Assembly: GCF_947500695.1 (NCBI RefSeq)
Contig: NZ_CANMSS010000002.1
Coordinates: 1 to 64,000 of the forward strand
Direction: 5' to 3'
DNA length: 64,000 nucleotides
From: an uncultured Pseudoteredinibacter sp.
GTDB taxonomy: Bacteria; Pseudomonadota; Gammaproteobacteria; Pseudomonadales; Cellvibrionaceae
A program made the translations under genes and the position numbers. Shown one piece after another: positions 1-6,400 of the stretch (position 1 is the stretch's first letter; each line of letters opens with the position of its first letter). The notes below the pieces were generated by a model, which saw only the letters and a list, made by a program, of their open reading frames with translations, was not told where the DNA came from and made no database searches.

Positions 1-79
1 ATAACAAGCACATCAAAAATCGCTCCACTTCGTTGCGCTGGACGTCGCTGACGCTCCGCCTTTTATGTGGGCGTTATAA
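1..79 (+). repeat. attC recombination site (attC1), left part cut by window edge
   Basis: The window opens with ATAACAAGC and the site closes with GCGTTATAA at 71-79, the usual ends of an integron attC (inverse core to core). The outer arms can pair: CACATCAAAA near 9-18 with TTTTATGTG near 61-69, leaving one unpaired C of the kind that makes an extrahelical base in folded attC. The site marks the 3' end of a cassette outside the window and so shows that the array continues leftwards. Cores are matched by eye only. Confidence 0.75.
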
Positions 80-87
80 CTCCGAGT

Positions 88-112
88 TACCCAAAAATAG
101 TAGACACCCTGT
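88..112 (+). repeat. IS left inverted repeat
   Basis: Starts TACCCAAAAATAGTAGACAC and matches the complement of 1319-1343 at about 20 of the first 23 bases. This sets the left boundary of the IS. Confidence 0.8.
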
Positions 113-143
113 ATAGTTAGAAAACCTATATGGAGGTGCTCAA

Positions 144-455
144 ATGGCACGTAAAAAGAGAGCTCAGGCTTATACCGAGGAATTTAGAAGGGAAGCCGTT
201 AAGAGAACAGAAAAGGAAGGTAGTACCACAGCATCCGTCGCTAAAGAGCTGGGGGTTAGTCCTCAGCAAATCTACAATTGGCGGCGTCAATTTAATCGCT
301 TATCGGATAAGCAATTTAACTCTATGGATGGCGTGGATTACTCCAAGAAAGAAAGCGAAGAGATTAGAAAGCTAAGGCGTGAGAAAGCTGCTTTAGAAAA
401 GGAGCTTGAGTTCGTAAAAAAGGCAGCTGCGTACTTCGCGAACCACCAAGAGTGA
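144..455 (+). CDS. IS3-family transposase OrfA (helix-turn-helix subunit)
   Basis: A 103-residue OrfA. It binds the transposon ends and provides the N-terminal part of the OrfAB transposase. The N-terminal half carries the transposase_8 type helix-turn-helix (YTEEFRREAVKR at about 10-21, then VAKELGVSPQQIYNWRRQF at about 33-51). The C-terminal half is rich in charged heptad-like residues (KLRREKAALEKELEFVKKAA), a leucine-zipper-like coiled coil used for oligomerisation in this family. The gene starts at ATG 144 after GGAGGTG. It overlaps orfB by four bases, and the frameshift site at 416-422 lies near its end. It looks intact. Confidence 0.88.
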   Translation: MARKKRAQAYTEEFRREAVKRTEKEGSTTASVAKELGVSPQQIYNWRRQFNRLSDKQFNSMDGVDYSKKESEEIRKLRREKAALEKELEFVKKAAAYFANHQE

Positions 456-462
456 AGTACGC
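416..462 (+). other. Programmed -1 ribosomal frameshift signal (slippery A AAA AAG plus stem)
   Basis: In the orfA frame the codons at 417-422 are AAA AAG preceded by A416, giving the heptamer A AAA AAG that IS3-family elements use for -1 frameshifting. The -1 frame stays open from 422 through GTG 452 into orfB. Six bases after the heptamer, GCGTACTTC (429-437) can pair perfectly with GAAGTACGC (454-462), a 9-bp stimulatory stem at a suitable distance. Seen in sequence; activity is inferred. Confidence 0.8.
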
Positions 463-1318
463 CTTGATGATGGAGTATCGAGGGCAGTATACCTTATGCC
501 TGATGAGCAAGGTGTTGGGAGTGTCGCGCTCTGGTTTTTATAAGTGGATCAACCGACCAAAGAGTAAGCGAGCCCAGCGCAGAGAGTATATGGAAGCACA
601 AGTTGCCGATGTCTATTCGACATATAAAGCTCGCTACGGAGCACCGAGAATCGCCGAAGAGCTGAAGTCGCTTGGGACACCATGTTCCACTAATACAGTG
701 GCCGATATTCTTCAGGAGCAGGGTTTAAAAGCTAGAAACGGAAAATCGTTTAGATATGGCAGTCACGCGCTTACGATGAATAACGTATCGGACAACCTGT
801 TATGGCGAGACTTTAGCTCTGATAGGCCAAACGAAAAGTGGACTTCAGATATAACGTACATCTGGGTAAAAGATCGTTGGTTGTACTTGGCGACGGTCAT
901 GGATCTATTTTCGAGGGCTATTGTAGGCTGGGCGCTTGATACATCGATGACGGAATAGCTAGTAACTGAGGCATTACTGATGGCTTTTAAGAGGCGAGAT
1001 GTAAAGCCTGGCCTGGTCATTCATTCAGATAGAGGTGTGCAGTATCGCTCTAGAAAATATATAGACCTTATGAAGTCTTGGGGATGCAAACCTAGTATGA
1101 GCCGAAAGGGAAACTGCTGGGATAATGCACCAATGGAATCATTCTTTAGTAGGTTAAAGGTAGAATTAATTTACGCCGAGCAATATGCATCGATTAGCGA
1201 AGCTAAATCAGGTATCTTTGAGTATATTGAAGTGTTTTATAATCGTTTAAGAAGACATTCTTCAATTGGATATATGAGTCCAGTTGAGTATGAAGAGAAA
1301 GCAGCGCTGGCTGCATAG
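452..1318 (+). pseudogene. IS3-family transposase OrfB (DDE integrase), interrupted by an in-frame amber codon
   Basis: Catalytic half of the IS3 transposase (rve/DDE domain). The reading frame runs from GTG 452 to 1318 but is cut by one TAG at 956-958 (after residue 168). The same frame continues beyond it with LVTEALLMAFKRRDVKPGL, normal IS3 OrfB sequence, so a single base change (for example CAG or GAG to TAG) is likely. Catalytic residues are recognisable: first D in WTSDITYIW, second D in IHSDRGVQY (after the stop), E in NAPMESFFSRLK. Part of the HTH_21 region lies at about residues 45-100. A start at ATG 980 would give only the C-terminal fragment. The TAG splits the catalytic triad, so the product should be inactive unless suppressed. 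Confidence 0.87.
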
Positions 1319-1343
1319 TTAGAGTGTCTACTTTTATTGGGTA
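1319..1343 (+). repeat. IS right inverted repeat
   Basis: Ends AGTGTCTACTTTTATTGGGTA, the imperfect complement of 88-112. This sets the right boundary of the IS immediately before the cassette leader. Confidence 0.8.
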
Positions 1344-1363
1344 GGACCAAACTACGGAAGAAT

Positions 1364-1657
1364 ATGAATAAAAGTGACATAGAAACATTCATGAAAGCCA
1401 AAAAGGAAGATCGCTTGTATAGGTTGTTTCAAGCTCTTAGCGTGATCTCGATATTGGTTTTGCTAATATTGAACGCGTATGATCCCGAGCACAGCTTAAC
1501 CACCGCTCTTCTCACTGCTTCGGTATTATTTTCATCCTTTGCATTCGGTGCCAATCGTTGGGTTTCAGTATCGAGGCGAGACTTACTAGATATAATCCAG
1601 AGACAAATTAACCATGATTCAGAAGCAATTGGTGAAATATCAAAGTCAACGTCATAA
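1364..1657 (+). CDS. Cassette gene: small two-helix membrane protein, unknown function
   Basis: A 97-residue protein starting at ATG 1364 with GGAAG just upstream. A longer reading from TTG 1337 would begin inside the IS end and is rejected. A charged N-terminus (NKSDIETFMKAKKEDRLYRL) is followed by two hydrophobic segments, at about residues 22-38 (FQALSVISILVLLILNA) and 48-64 (ALLTASVLFSSFAFGA), then a basic/polar tail. It is probably an inner-membrane protein with both ends in the cytoplasm. It is the first complete gene of the array and is followed directly by an attC. The inserted IS now separates it from any upstream promoter. No family recognised. Confidence 0.65.
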   Translation: MNKSDIETFMKAKKEDRLYRLFQALSVISILVLLILNAYDPEHSLTTALLTASVLFSSFAFGANRWVSVSRRDLLDIIQRQINHDSEAIGEISKSTS

Positions 1658-1726
1658 CAAGAAAATGTTGTTCAGCGCTAGAGCGCTCGGACTCACTGGC
1701 GTTCGCCGCAAATTTGAGCGTTATGT
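1653..1726 (+). repeat. attC recombination site (attC2)
   Basis: Runs from CATAACAAG overlapping the end of the preceding gene to GCGTTATG. CATAAC and GTTATG are complementary, as attC outer cores should be. The interior contains AGCGCTAGAGCGCT and GGCGTTCGCC, both self-complementary. It marks the junction between the genes at 1364 and 1742. Confidence 0.75.
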
Positions 1727-1741
1727 GAAAAAGGAGTCGTA

Positions 1742-2095
1742 GTGAGTTACAACATCGCAGTAGTAGATTTCAAGTTGTCGGATAGTTTTGATGAGGCTGT
1801 CGCGCTTGTAAACCCTATGACTGAAATTGACACACATGTGGTTACAGAGACTTTCCAAAAGTTTCACGACGAAGCTACAAAGATCTTTCCATGTATTTGT
1901 AGCCTTAGCGATGAAAAAGTTGACGATGGCGTTTGGTGTGATGGCCCCCTTATAAATAATTTTAAGGTACAAGCGCCCGTTATTGGGTTTTCATATTCCA
2001 AAGTTGAGGAAGCCCTTCCTGTCGTAGGTAATTTAGCCCTTGATATGGGGTTTTCTGTTTTAGACTGGCATGCTGGTAAGGTGTACAACCCATGA
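1742..2095 (+). CDS. Cassette gene: conserved-looking 117-residue cytosolic protein, unknown function
   Basis: Starts at GTG 1742, well spaced from AAGGAG (about 1731-1736). No signal peptide or membrane segment. The N-terminal part (IAVVDFKLSDSFDEAVALV) and the C-terminal part (VIGFSYSKVEEALPVVGNLALDMGFSVLDWHAGKVYNP) look like an alpha/beta fold. The C-terminal pattern, ending in a variant of D.Q.G.VY.P, recalls small proteins found near toxin-immunity loci, but I cannot name a family. It carries two CxC/C-type cysteines (CIC at about residue 55). It fills one cassette between attC2 and the short site at 2099. Confidence 0.68.
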   Translation: MSYNIAVVDFKLSDSFDEAVALVNPMTEIDTHVVTETFQKFHDEATKIFPCICSLSDEKVDDGVWCDGPLINNFKVQAPVIGFSYSKVEEALPVVGNLALDMGFSVLDWHAGKVYNP

Positions 2096-2098
2096 ACC

Positions 2099-2129
2099 AC
2101 ATAACAAGCACAGGCAGGCGTTCAGCGTA
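2099..2129 (+). repeat. Short, atypical attC-like junction (attC3)
   Basis: ACATAACAAGC is a good inverse core, and a GGCGTTCAGCGTAA stretch follows only about 20 bases later. The whole site is about 30 bases, shorter than the usual minimum of about 55-60. It may be an attC with an internal deletion. Such a site would fold poorly and may fuse the two neighbouring genes into one mobile unit. Confidence 0.4.
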
Positions 2130-2139
2130 AGGAAATGTA

Positions 2140-2580
2140 ATGATCTATCGGCTATTAGACGAACCATTAGACATAGATATTCTTGGGTGCTGGGAAAAGC
2201 ACATGTGGCACTACACCAAAGTAATAGGATATTCCGCTACAGGAACAATATTCCTAATGTCTCCTGAAACTGATGAGTTTATGGTTTTCTACCCAAGCAT
2301 GCCGGGAAACAATTGCAAGGGATATGGTGAATTTGGAAATATCAAAGATTTCGAGGAAGTTATCTTAAAAGATGAAGTGTTCCACGAATATTGCCTATAT
2401 CCAATTAGTCCTGAAGACATTCCTATTCTCATTCAAAATTTGGGAGAATTAGAGGATGAGCAAATTTTTTACCCAAAGCTAGACCCAGCTTTAGGTGGAT
2501 CATTGGAGTTAGATGAATTCGACAAGGGTAATGTTTGGGTTCGCACAGAAATACTTGGTCAAAATCGTGGAATTGAGTGA
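2140..2580 (+). CDS. Cassette gene: 146-residue acidic protein, possible immunity-type protein
   Basis: Begins at ATG 2140 with AAGGAAA upstream. Very acidic and cytosolic, no signal peptide. The centre reads GYSATGTIFLMSPETDEFMVFYPSMPGN, followed by DFEEVILKDEVFHEYCLYPISPEDIPILIQNLGELEDEQIFYPKL. The pattern of beta strands plus a linker with 'P..P.DI..L...LG.L...Q..YPKL' resembles GAD-like/DUF1851 (Tdi1-type) or SMI1/KNR4-type immunity proteins. That is family-level resemblance only, and I would not assign it firmly. It shares a mobile unit with the gene at 1742 if the junction at 2099 is dead. Confidence 0.65.
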   Translation: MIYRLLDEPLDIDILGCWEKHMWHYTKVIGYSATGTIFLMSPETDEFMVFYPSMPGNNCKGYGEFGNIKDFEEVILKDEVFHEYCLYPISPEDIPILIQNLGELEDEQIFYPKLDPALGGSLELDEFDKGNVWVRTEILGQNRGIE

Positions 2581-2583
2581 CAC

Positions 2584-2639
2584 GCTGAACAAGGGCCAGC
2601 AACGAACCGCCAAAAGTGGCGCTGTGGCCGGCGTTATGC
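2584..2639 (+). repeat. attC recombination site (attC4)
   Basis: A compact 56-base site: GCTGAACAAGGGCCAGC at the left, GCTGTGGCCGGCGTTATGC at the right. The arms GGGCCAGC and GCTGTGGCC pair with a bulge, and the inner segment GAACCGCCAAAAGTGGCGC forms a small hairpin (CCGCC/GGCG). Size and layout are those of the short attC class. Confidence 0.75.
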
Positions 2640-2679
2640 TTCCTCTAGATCGAAGCGATAATCAGAGCTGAGAATAAAA

Positions 2680-3474
2680 TTGACAAAATTGAACGAAGAA
2701 CAAAATAGACTCCTGGAAGAGCTTGCACAGTTCGAGAGTCAACTTGAGCAGCTACCCTCTGATTTTGGCCTCATAAACGGAATGAGTAGTCGCTTTGATT
2801 ATCAGCGTGGTAAATTACGATTCGACTCTTGGCTGTTACGGCATACAGACTGGATACTCAATAACATTCCTGGCTCTGAGCAAGATGTTGAGTCTTTAAG
2901 ACATCAATACCATGATAACAATTGTAATCCATCGGGCTCTGGTTATGGCACAAGGTCCCAGATGGTTAATACAGTTTTTATCAGGCCCTTTATCAATAGA
3001 ATTGATTCGTTACGCCAAGACATAACGGCAGGCCATTTTGAGTCGGTTTACAAACCAACTGAGGACAAAGCCGCAGAAACCGCATTCGGCTTTGAAGGCT
3101 TATTACATCCACTCATAGTTCAAAGTTCTTTGGCTCTGTATAGAGATGGTCATCTACGGGAAGCTGTTCTCAATTCGGTTACTGCAATATTTGACCTAAT
3201 TCGTGATAGATCAGGCGTAGCAGAAGACGGCGATCGTCTAATTGGTCAAGTATTCTCTATCAACGAACCTATCTTGATATTATCCGAGATCGAATCAGAA
3301 TCGGGGAAAAATGATCAAAAGGGTTTTATGCAAATCTTCAAGGGAGCCTATCAAGGCATTCGGAACCCGAAGGCTCATACATTGAACCACGACCTTAATG
3401 AAATGAAAGTGGCCCAGTACCTAGTTTTTGCTAGCATGCTAGCGCGCAGAGTTGAGGAAGCCAATGATGCATAA
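2680..3474 (+). CDS. Cassette gene: TIGR02391/Ymh-type protein with HEPN-like C-terminal domain
   Basis: A 264-residue protein from TTG 2680 (no suitable ATG before residue 30). The N-terminal 90 residues are helical and charged. From about residue 130 it follows the TIGR02391 (Ymh) pattern: GLLHPLIVQSSLALYRDGHLREAVLNS (helix), DRSGVAEDGDRLIGQVF, then GFMQIFKGAYQGIRNPKAHTLNHDLNEMKVAQYLVFASMLARRV. The RNPKAH segment (about 229-234) fits the R-x4-H motif of HEPN RNase-like domains. Proteins of this type occur in phages and defence islands, so an RNA-targeting antiphage or abortive-infection role is possible (inference). No toxin partner or antitoxin lies in the same cassette. Confidence 0.75.
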   Translation: MTKLNEEQNRLLEELAQFESQLEQLPSDFGLINGMSSRFDYQRGKLRFDSWLLRHTDWILNNIPGSEQDVESLRHQYHDNNCNPSGSGYGTRSQMVNTVFIRPFINRIDSLRQDITAGHFESVYKPTEDKAAETAFGFEGLLHPLIVQSSLALYRDGHLREAVLNSVTAIFDLIRDRSGVAEDGDRLIGQVFSINEPILILSEIESESGKNDQKGFMQIFKGAYQGIRNPKAHTLNHDLNEMKVAQYLVFASMLARRVEEANDA

Positions 3475-3530
3475 CAAGGCACGCCAGCCGCGACACAAAA
3501 AGCTTTGCTTTTTGTGTCGCGGCGTTAAGC
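3469..3530 (+). repeat. attC recombination site (attC5) with near-perfect hairpin
   Basis: Left core GCATAAC (3469-3475) and right core GTTAAGC (3524-3530). Between them GCCGCGACACAAAAAGC and its near-complement GCTTTTTGTGTCGCGGC form an almost perfect 17-bp stem with a 3-base loop (3487-3523). The structure is unusually strong for an attC and also resembles a terminator, though without a T-run. Confidence 0.85.
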
Positions 3531-3533
3531 GAT

Positions 3534-4136
3534 ATGGAAAATAAGATGGATCGTAACCCAGCATCAATACCTTCAGAGAGAATGAAGGCACTCTATCAGC
3601 ATTTCTCAAATAAATGGGGAGAACCTGAGCATTTAATCTGGTTTGATCCAGCTCTAGCAGACTCAGGTGCTGCTCTAGAAAAAATTCATATCGGAGTATG
3701 GCCTGCCGATGATGAATGTGATGTTAATACATTCATTACATTCGGCATGTCAGAAAAGGAAATGAGTTCAGGAGAACGAACAGAAGTACAGTTCGCTGTT
3801 AGAGGTCACCTTACAGATAAAGAGATTCATCAGGGAGCAAAATTTCTAGCCAACATCTCTGAGTATCCTTTCTCAAACAATCTTTCACTGGACTGGTGGC
3901 ATCGATTGAAAGATGCCGGGAGAGTTCCATTTTTCAATGGTTGTACAAAAATACTGTTTAGGCCACCATTTAGCGAGTCTCAATGCAAGGACGCCGAGTG
4001 GAAAGGCGACATAATAAAGTTTTTATTTTTAGTCCCATTAACTGAAACCGAAAATGAAGCTTTATCAAATGGTGGGCCTGATTCGTACCATGACTATATG
4101 CATGAGAATGATTTTGATCTACTTGGGCACAAATAA
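3534..4136 (+). CDS. Cassette gene: suppressor-of-fused (SUFU) domain protein
   Basis: 200 residues from ATG 3534; ATG 3546 with GGAAAATAAG ahead of it is an equally good start. It matches the bacterial SUFU domain family (PF05076): IHIGVWPADDECDVNTFITFGMSEKEM, then RTEVQFAVRGHLTDKEIHQGAKFLANISEYPFSNN, and a C-terminal ILFRPPF...IKFLFLVPLTETENEAL, the usual 'L.L.PLT..E' strand. No secretion signal. Bacterial SUFU proteins are often immunity proteins against polymorphic toxins (family knowledge). No toxin gene is present here, so an orphan immunity or other protein-binding role is inferred. Confidence 0.78.
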   Translation: MENKMDRNPASIPSERMKALYQHFSNKWGEPEHLIWFDPALADSGAALEKIHIGVWPADDECDVNTFITFGMSEKEMSSGERTEVQFAVRGHLTDKEIHQGAKFLANISEYPFSNNLSLDWWHRLKDAGRVPFFNGCTKILFRPPFSESQCKDAEWKGDIIKFLFLVPLTETENEALSNGGPDSYHDYMHENDFDLLGHK

Positions 4137-4143
4137 ATTGGCA

Positions 4144-4238
4144 GCGCTTAATAAGCAGCAACGGACTGTCAAACCTGGCGCTCCAATAGCTGCGCAATTA
4201 CGCGCCAGCTTTGCCTGCCGTTGTACTGGGCGCTAAGA
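4144..4238 (+). repeat. attC recombination site (attC6) with altered core bases
   Basis: A 95-base site with outer pair AGCGCTTAAT and GCGCTAAGA. Inner arms AGCAACGG and CCGTTGT pair, as do GGCGC and GCGCC. The normal AAC/GTT core triplets read AAT on the left and GCT on the right. Because cleavage occurs at the GTT core, this site may be weak or dead. Confidence 0.65.
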
Positions 4239-4260
4239 ATACCATACAAAGTGAAGTTCT

Positions 4261-4701
4261 ATGAAAGAAGGCGACTACTACCAGCTGCTTAAAAACCCGG
4301 GTTGGTATATTTGGCTAAAGCACAAAATTATTTACCAAGATGGTTCGCCAATGAATCTAGGTGAAGGAGCTTGGATAATCGGCCTTTATAATTCACAAGA
4401 TAGAAATAAATCAGAAGAGTTGATTGAGTTCGTTTCTAAGATTAGAAAAGATGATGAAATAAAGATGGTCGCAAGAAGCAGTGTATCACATGGTGATATA
4501 GTATGGCCGAAATTCAACATGGTTGTAAATGGCGAAGGGGGCGTTGATCGAACTTATCTTTGCTGCGGATACGAAGTCGTTGAAGAGGTTCGAAAAATAA
4601 AAAGGGATGTTCGATTTTCTTTTGGTATGAGTTTAAGCACTATTTCTAGAGTAATTGAGGCTGATGTGCTTTGGAAATACCATCGAGACAGTACGTTGTG
4701 A
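4261..4701 (+). CDS. Cassette gene: 146-residue protein of unknown function
   Basis: ATG 4261, with GTGAAG upstream as a weak ribosome site. Cytosolic, basic C-terminal half, rich in aromatic residues at the start (DYYQLLKNPGWYIWLKHKIIYQDGSPM). The segment VVNGEGGVDRTYLCCGYEVVEEVRKIKRDVRFSFGM contains a Cys-Cys pair. The C-terminus, ISRVIEADVLWKYHRDS, is probably helical. No motif I can assign. Its neighbours are attC6 and attC7, which define a cassette of ordinary size. Confidence 0.65.
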   Translation: MKEGDYYQLLKNPGWYIWLKHKIIYQDGSPMNLGEGAWIIGLYNSQDRNKSEELIEFVSKIRKDDEIKMVARSSVSHGDIVWPKFNMVVNGEGGVDRTYLCCGYEVVEEVRKIKRDVRFSFGMSLSTISRVIEADVLWKYHRDSTL

Positions 4702-4772
4702 TGTTAACAAGCAGGTAGATGGACTAATTTATCGCTTTGCTTCAAATTAGGACTCTGCTTCGAGCGTTAGAA
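4702..4772 (+). repeat. attC recombination site (attC7)
   Basis: TGTTAACAAGC (left core) to GAGCGTTAGAA (right core). The inner arm CTAATTT (4724-4730) pairs perfectly with AAATTAG (4744-4750), and AGG(T)AG.. with CT..GCTT outside it. Typical 71-base attC. Confidence 0.8.
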
Positions 4773-4780
4773 GGCTTTAG

Positions 4781-5335
4781 ATGAAGGTAGCAATATTCAC
4801 ATTATTACTCCTCTTATCCTTTTCCTTACAGGCAATGGAAACATGCGCCTATTTCGCAAAAGTTACTCCAGAAAATCAACACCCCGAATGGCAACCATAT
4901 GAGGATTGCGCAACTTATAGAGGTGGCCATCTAAAAATTAAGCCAAATCATCTAAGCAGCATTTCTTTTGGCTCTTTTGGCTTTGCTCCATTTTGGACTT
5001 CAGAACAATACTTCTACATTAAAAACAATGGCGATTTTCTCCCCGTGATAGCTTATGACAACGGTGCGGACACCTATCGTGAGGGTTTTGTACGATCTAT
5101 AGTTAACTCAAAAATCGCCTACTATGACCAGAGCTTTAAATTGGTTGCTCCACCTAAGTATGATTGGGGCTGGCCATTCTATAATGGTCGTGCATTAGTT
5201 TGCTCTGGCTGCAAAATCGCAGAGGCAGATCGCGACGGACATAAACCTGTAGTAAGCGGTTTGTGGGGCTACATTGACAAAGCGGGCAATGAGGTTGTGC
5301 CTGTTAATTATAAACAACATGAGGTTCCAGAGTGA
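4781..5335 (+). CDS. Cassette gene: secreted WG-repeat protein
   Basis: 184 residues from ATG 4781 (GAAGG 7 bases upstream). Residues 1-18 (MKVAIFTLLLLLSFSLQA) are a clear Sec signal peptide, so the product is periplasmic or exported. The C-terminal segment VVSGLWGYIDKAGNEVVP (about 158-175) is a WG-type repeat, and the earlier KIAYYDQSFKLVAPPKYDWGWPFYNGRALV has the same beta layout, suggesting two or three WG-like units. Paired cysteines (CSGC at about 144-147, and Cys 22/43) may form disulfides. The function of WG repeats is not known in general; carbohydrate or protein binding is a guess. Confidence 0.7.
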   Translation: MKVAIFTLLLLLSFSLQAMETCAYFAKVTPENQHPEWQPYEDCATYRGGHLKIKPNHLSSISFGSFGFAPFWTSEQYFYIKNNGDFLPVIAYDNGADTYREGFVRSIVNSKIAYYDQSFKLVAPPKYDWGWPFYNGRALVCSGCKIAEADRDGHKPVVSGLWGYIDKAGNEVVPVNYKQHEVPE

Positions 5336-5337
5336 GC

Positions 5338-5447
5338 CTTCTAACAGGTCAAAACACAAAATGACTCTCCACTGAGTGCACAATTTTTGCATGGCTACGC
5401 CATTCTATGAAAAAATAATGTGCTACGTTACCAGCTTGCGTTTGAGG
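5338..5447 (+). repeat. Long attC-like site (attC8)
   Basis: Starts CTTCTAAC after the stop codon. The interior has two extended imperfect arms: GTGCACAATTTTTGCATGG (5377-5395) against CTATGAAAAAATAATGTGC (5405-5423), with a few unpaired bases as in long VCR-type sites. The right core is unclear; GCGTTTGAG near 5438-5446 is the best candidate. I am fairly sure of the hairpin and less sure of the exact ends. Confidence 0.5.
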
Positions 5448-5468
5448 CCTTAACACCTGGAAAGAAAA

Positions 5469-5774
5469 GTGTGGAATGATTGCAAAAAAATACAAGGATT
5501 TTGGGGTAAGTTGTTTTCTCGTTCAGCCGTTCTACACGATGAGGAGCATTCTTCTGGAGCAAGAATAACTCTCGAGCAGAAACGTTGGGGCATTCCGTTC
5601 GAAATTACGTGCGGGATATATGGCGCATTTTTCCATACTGCATTCGCCTCTAGCAAGATCGAGGCTGAAGAGAAGTACAGTAAAATGAAGTCTGAAATAT
5701 CTGAATCATTTGAATCTAAGTGGTCAGACGAAGAGCTTTATAAGTGGGCCGAACAATTTGCTATTAAGTACTAG
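5469..5774 (+). CDS. Cassette gene: 101-residue protein of unknown function
   Basis: Reads from GTG 5469 with GGAAAG a few bases upstream; there is no in-frame ATG near the start, which lowers certainty. The N-terminal part (NDCKKIQGFWGKLFSRSAVLHDEEHSS) leads into strands ARITLEQKRWGIPFEITCGIYGAFFHTAFAS and then a charged helix KIEAEEKYSKMKSEISESFESKWSDEELYKWAEQFAIKY. Cytosolic. No family recognised. It sits alone between two attC-like hairpins, as expected for a cassette. Confidence 0.6.
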   Translation: MWNDCKKIQGFWGKLFSRSAVLHDEEHSSGARITLEQKRWGIPFEITCGIYGAFFHTAFASSKIEAEEKYSKMKSEISESFESKWSDEELYKWAEQFAIKY

Positions 5775-5848
5775 AGAGTTACAAGCGCAACCACCCGGAA
5801 CAATTTTCCACATCGCTAAAAATTGTCCTGTTTTGAAGGTTCTAGATC
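5773..5848 (+). repeat. Degenerate attC-like hairpin (attC9)
   Basis: GAGTTACAAGCGC follows the stop; ACAATTTT (5800-5807) pairs perfectly with AAAATTGT (5818-5825), and GGTTCTAGA lies at the right end. Position and folding suit an attC, but neither core triplet matches well. Confidence 0.4.
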
Positions 5849-5861
5849 CTTAGGAGTAAAG

Positions 5862-6362
5862 ATGAAATTGCTAGTTACTGCGATATTTTTGATGTTTTTC
5901 TCGGCGGCAGCTTTAGCTTCCGCACCAGGGATATTGAATGTGAAGATTGGTGCAGTGTTTCCAATTAAAGCTAAAAATCACGAAACTCATAAAAATGGCA
6001 GGCCTACAATTCAGTTTCGAGTGCCTAACTCTGGCGTCACAAAAGAGGTATTCCCTGAATATGAAGTGACGATCCTCAGAGACGGCTATGAGGTCGCAAT
6101 TGTTACGGCGAGAAAGTCTTTTTTTGACATCAAATCCTGTGACGATTCTCAAACCAAGGCATTGGCTTGGTTAAAAAAAGTTATTCCTAACCCAAAGTTA
6201 GATTCTGATGGACATACCTATATAGACTCAAATGTTAACACCTTTGCAACTCTTAGTTGTTCTTATAAGGGTGCAAGTCCTTTTCCAGAGCTACAACTTC
6301 AGTTTCGAGGTGTGGCGCAAGATGGAAAACTTGAAAAGGCTTGGGCACAAGCATTCAAATAG
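5862..6362 (+). CDS. Cassette gene: secreted protein of unknown function
   Basis: 166 residues from ATG 5862, chosen because TAGGAG sits 8 bases upstream and a signal peptide (MKLLVTAIFLMFFSAAALA) starts exactly there; the upstream TTG 5823 would add 13 residues that spoil it. The mature part (about 147 residues) starts SAPGILNVKIGAVFPIKAKNHE and looks beta-rich. Two cysteines (CDD at about 103 and LSCSYKG at about 137) could form one disulfide. No named domain. Presumably periplasmic. Confidence 0.68.
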   Translation: MKLLVTAIFLMFFSAAALASAPGILNVKIGAVFPIKAKNHETHKNGRPTIQFRVPNSGVTKEVFPEYEVTILRDGYEVAIVTARKSFFDIKSCDDSQTKALAWLKKVIPNPKLDSDGHTYIDSNVNTFATLSCSYKGASPFPELQLQFRGVAQDGKLEKAWAQAFK

Positions 6363-6363
6363 A

Positions 6364-6396
6364 GCACTAACAAGACCAAGCAAGCGCGGCTAGGAC
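6364..6396 (+). repeat. Short, atypical attC-like junction (attC10)
   Basis: GCACTAACAAG is a good inverse core, but only about 20 bases later comes GCGCGGCTAGGA, a poor core. It resembles the short junction at 2099-2129. Probably a deleted attC. Confidence 0.35.
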
Positions 6397-6400
6397 AGAC

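Larger units (their letters stand above)
88..1343 (+). mobile_element. IS3-family insertion sequence inserted at the start of an integron cassette
   Basis: A 1256-bp element bounded by imperfect inverted repeats. The left end reads TACCCAAAAATAGTAGACAC; the complement of the right end reads TACCCAATAAAAGTAGACAC. Inside are orfA and orfB in the relative -1 arrangement typical of IS3 family elements, with a DDE integrase domain in orfB. It lies about 9 bases downstream of the attC1 core, so it entered the leader of the cassette whose gene starts at 1364. No clear 3-4 base target duplication is visible (GAGT on the left, GGAC on the right). An in-frame TAG in orfB suggests the copy cannot move on its own unless the stop is suppressed. 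Confidence 0.88.

Noticed and set aside
980..1318. Separate transposase gene at 980-1318
   Set aside because: It is the same frame as orfB after a single TAG, so it is the C-terminal part of one broken gene and not an independent one.
84..1347. Target-site duplication of the IS3 element
   Set aside because: The four bases on the two sides (GAGT and GGAC) do not match, so no duplication can be claimed.
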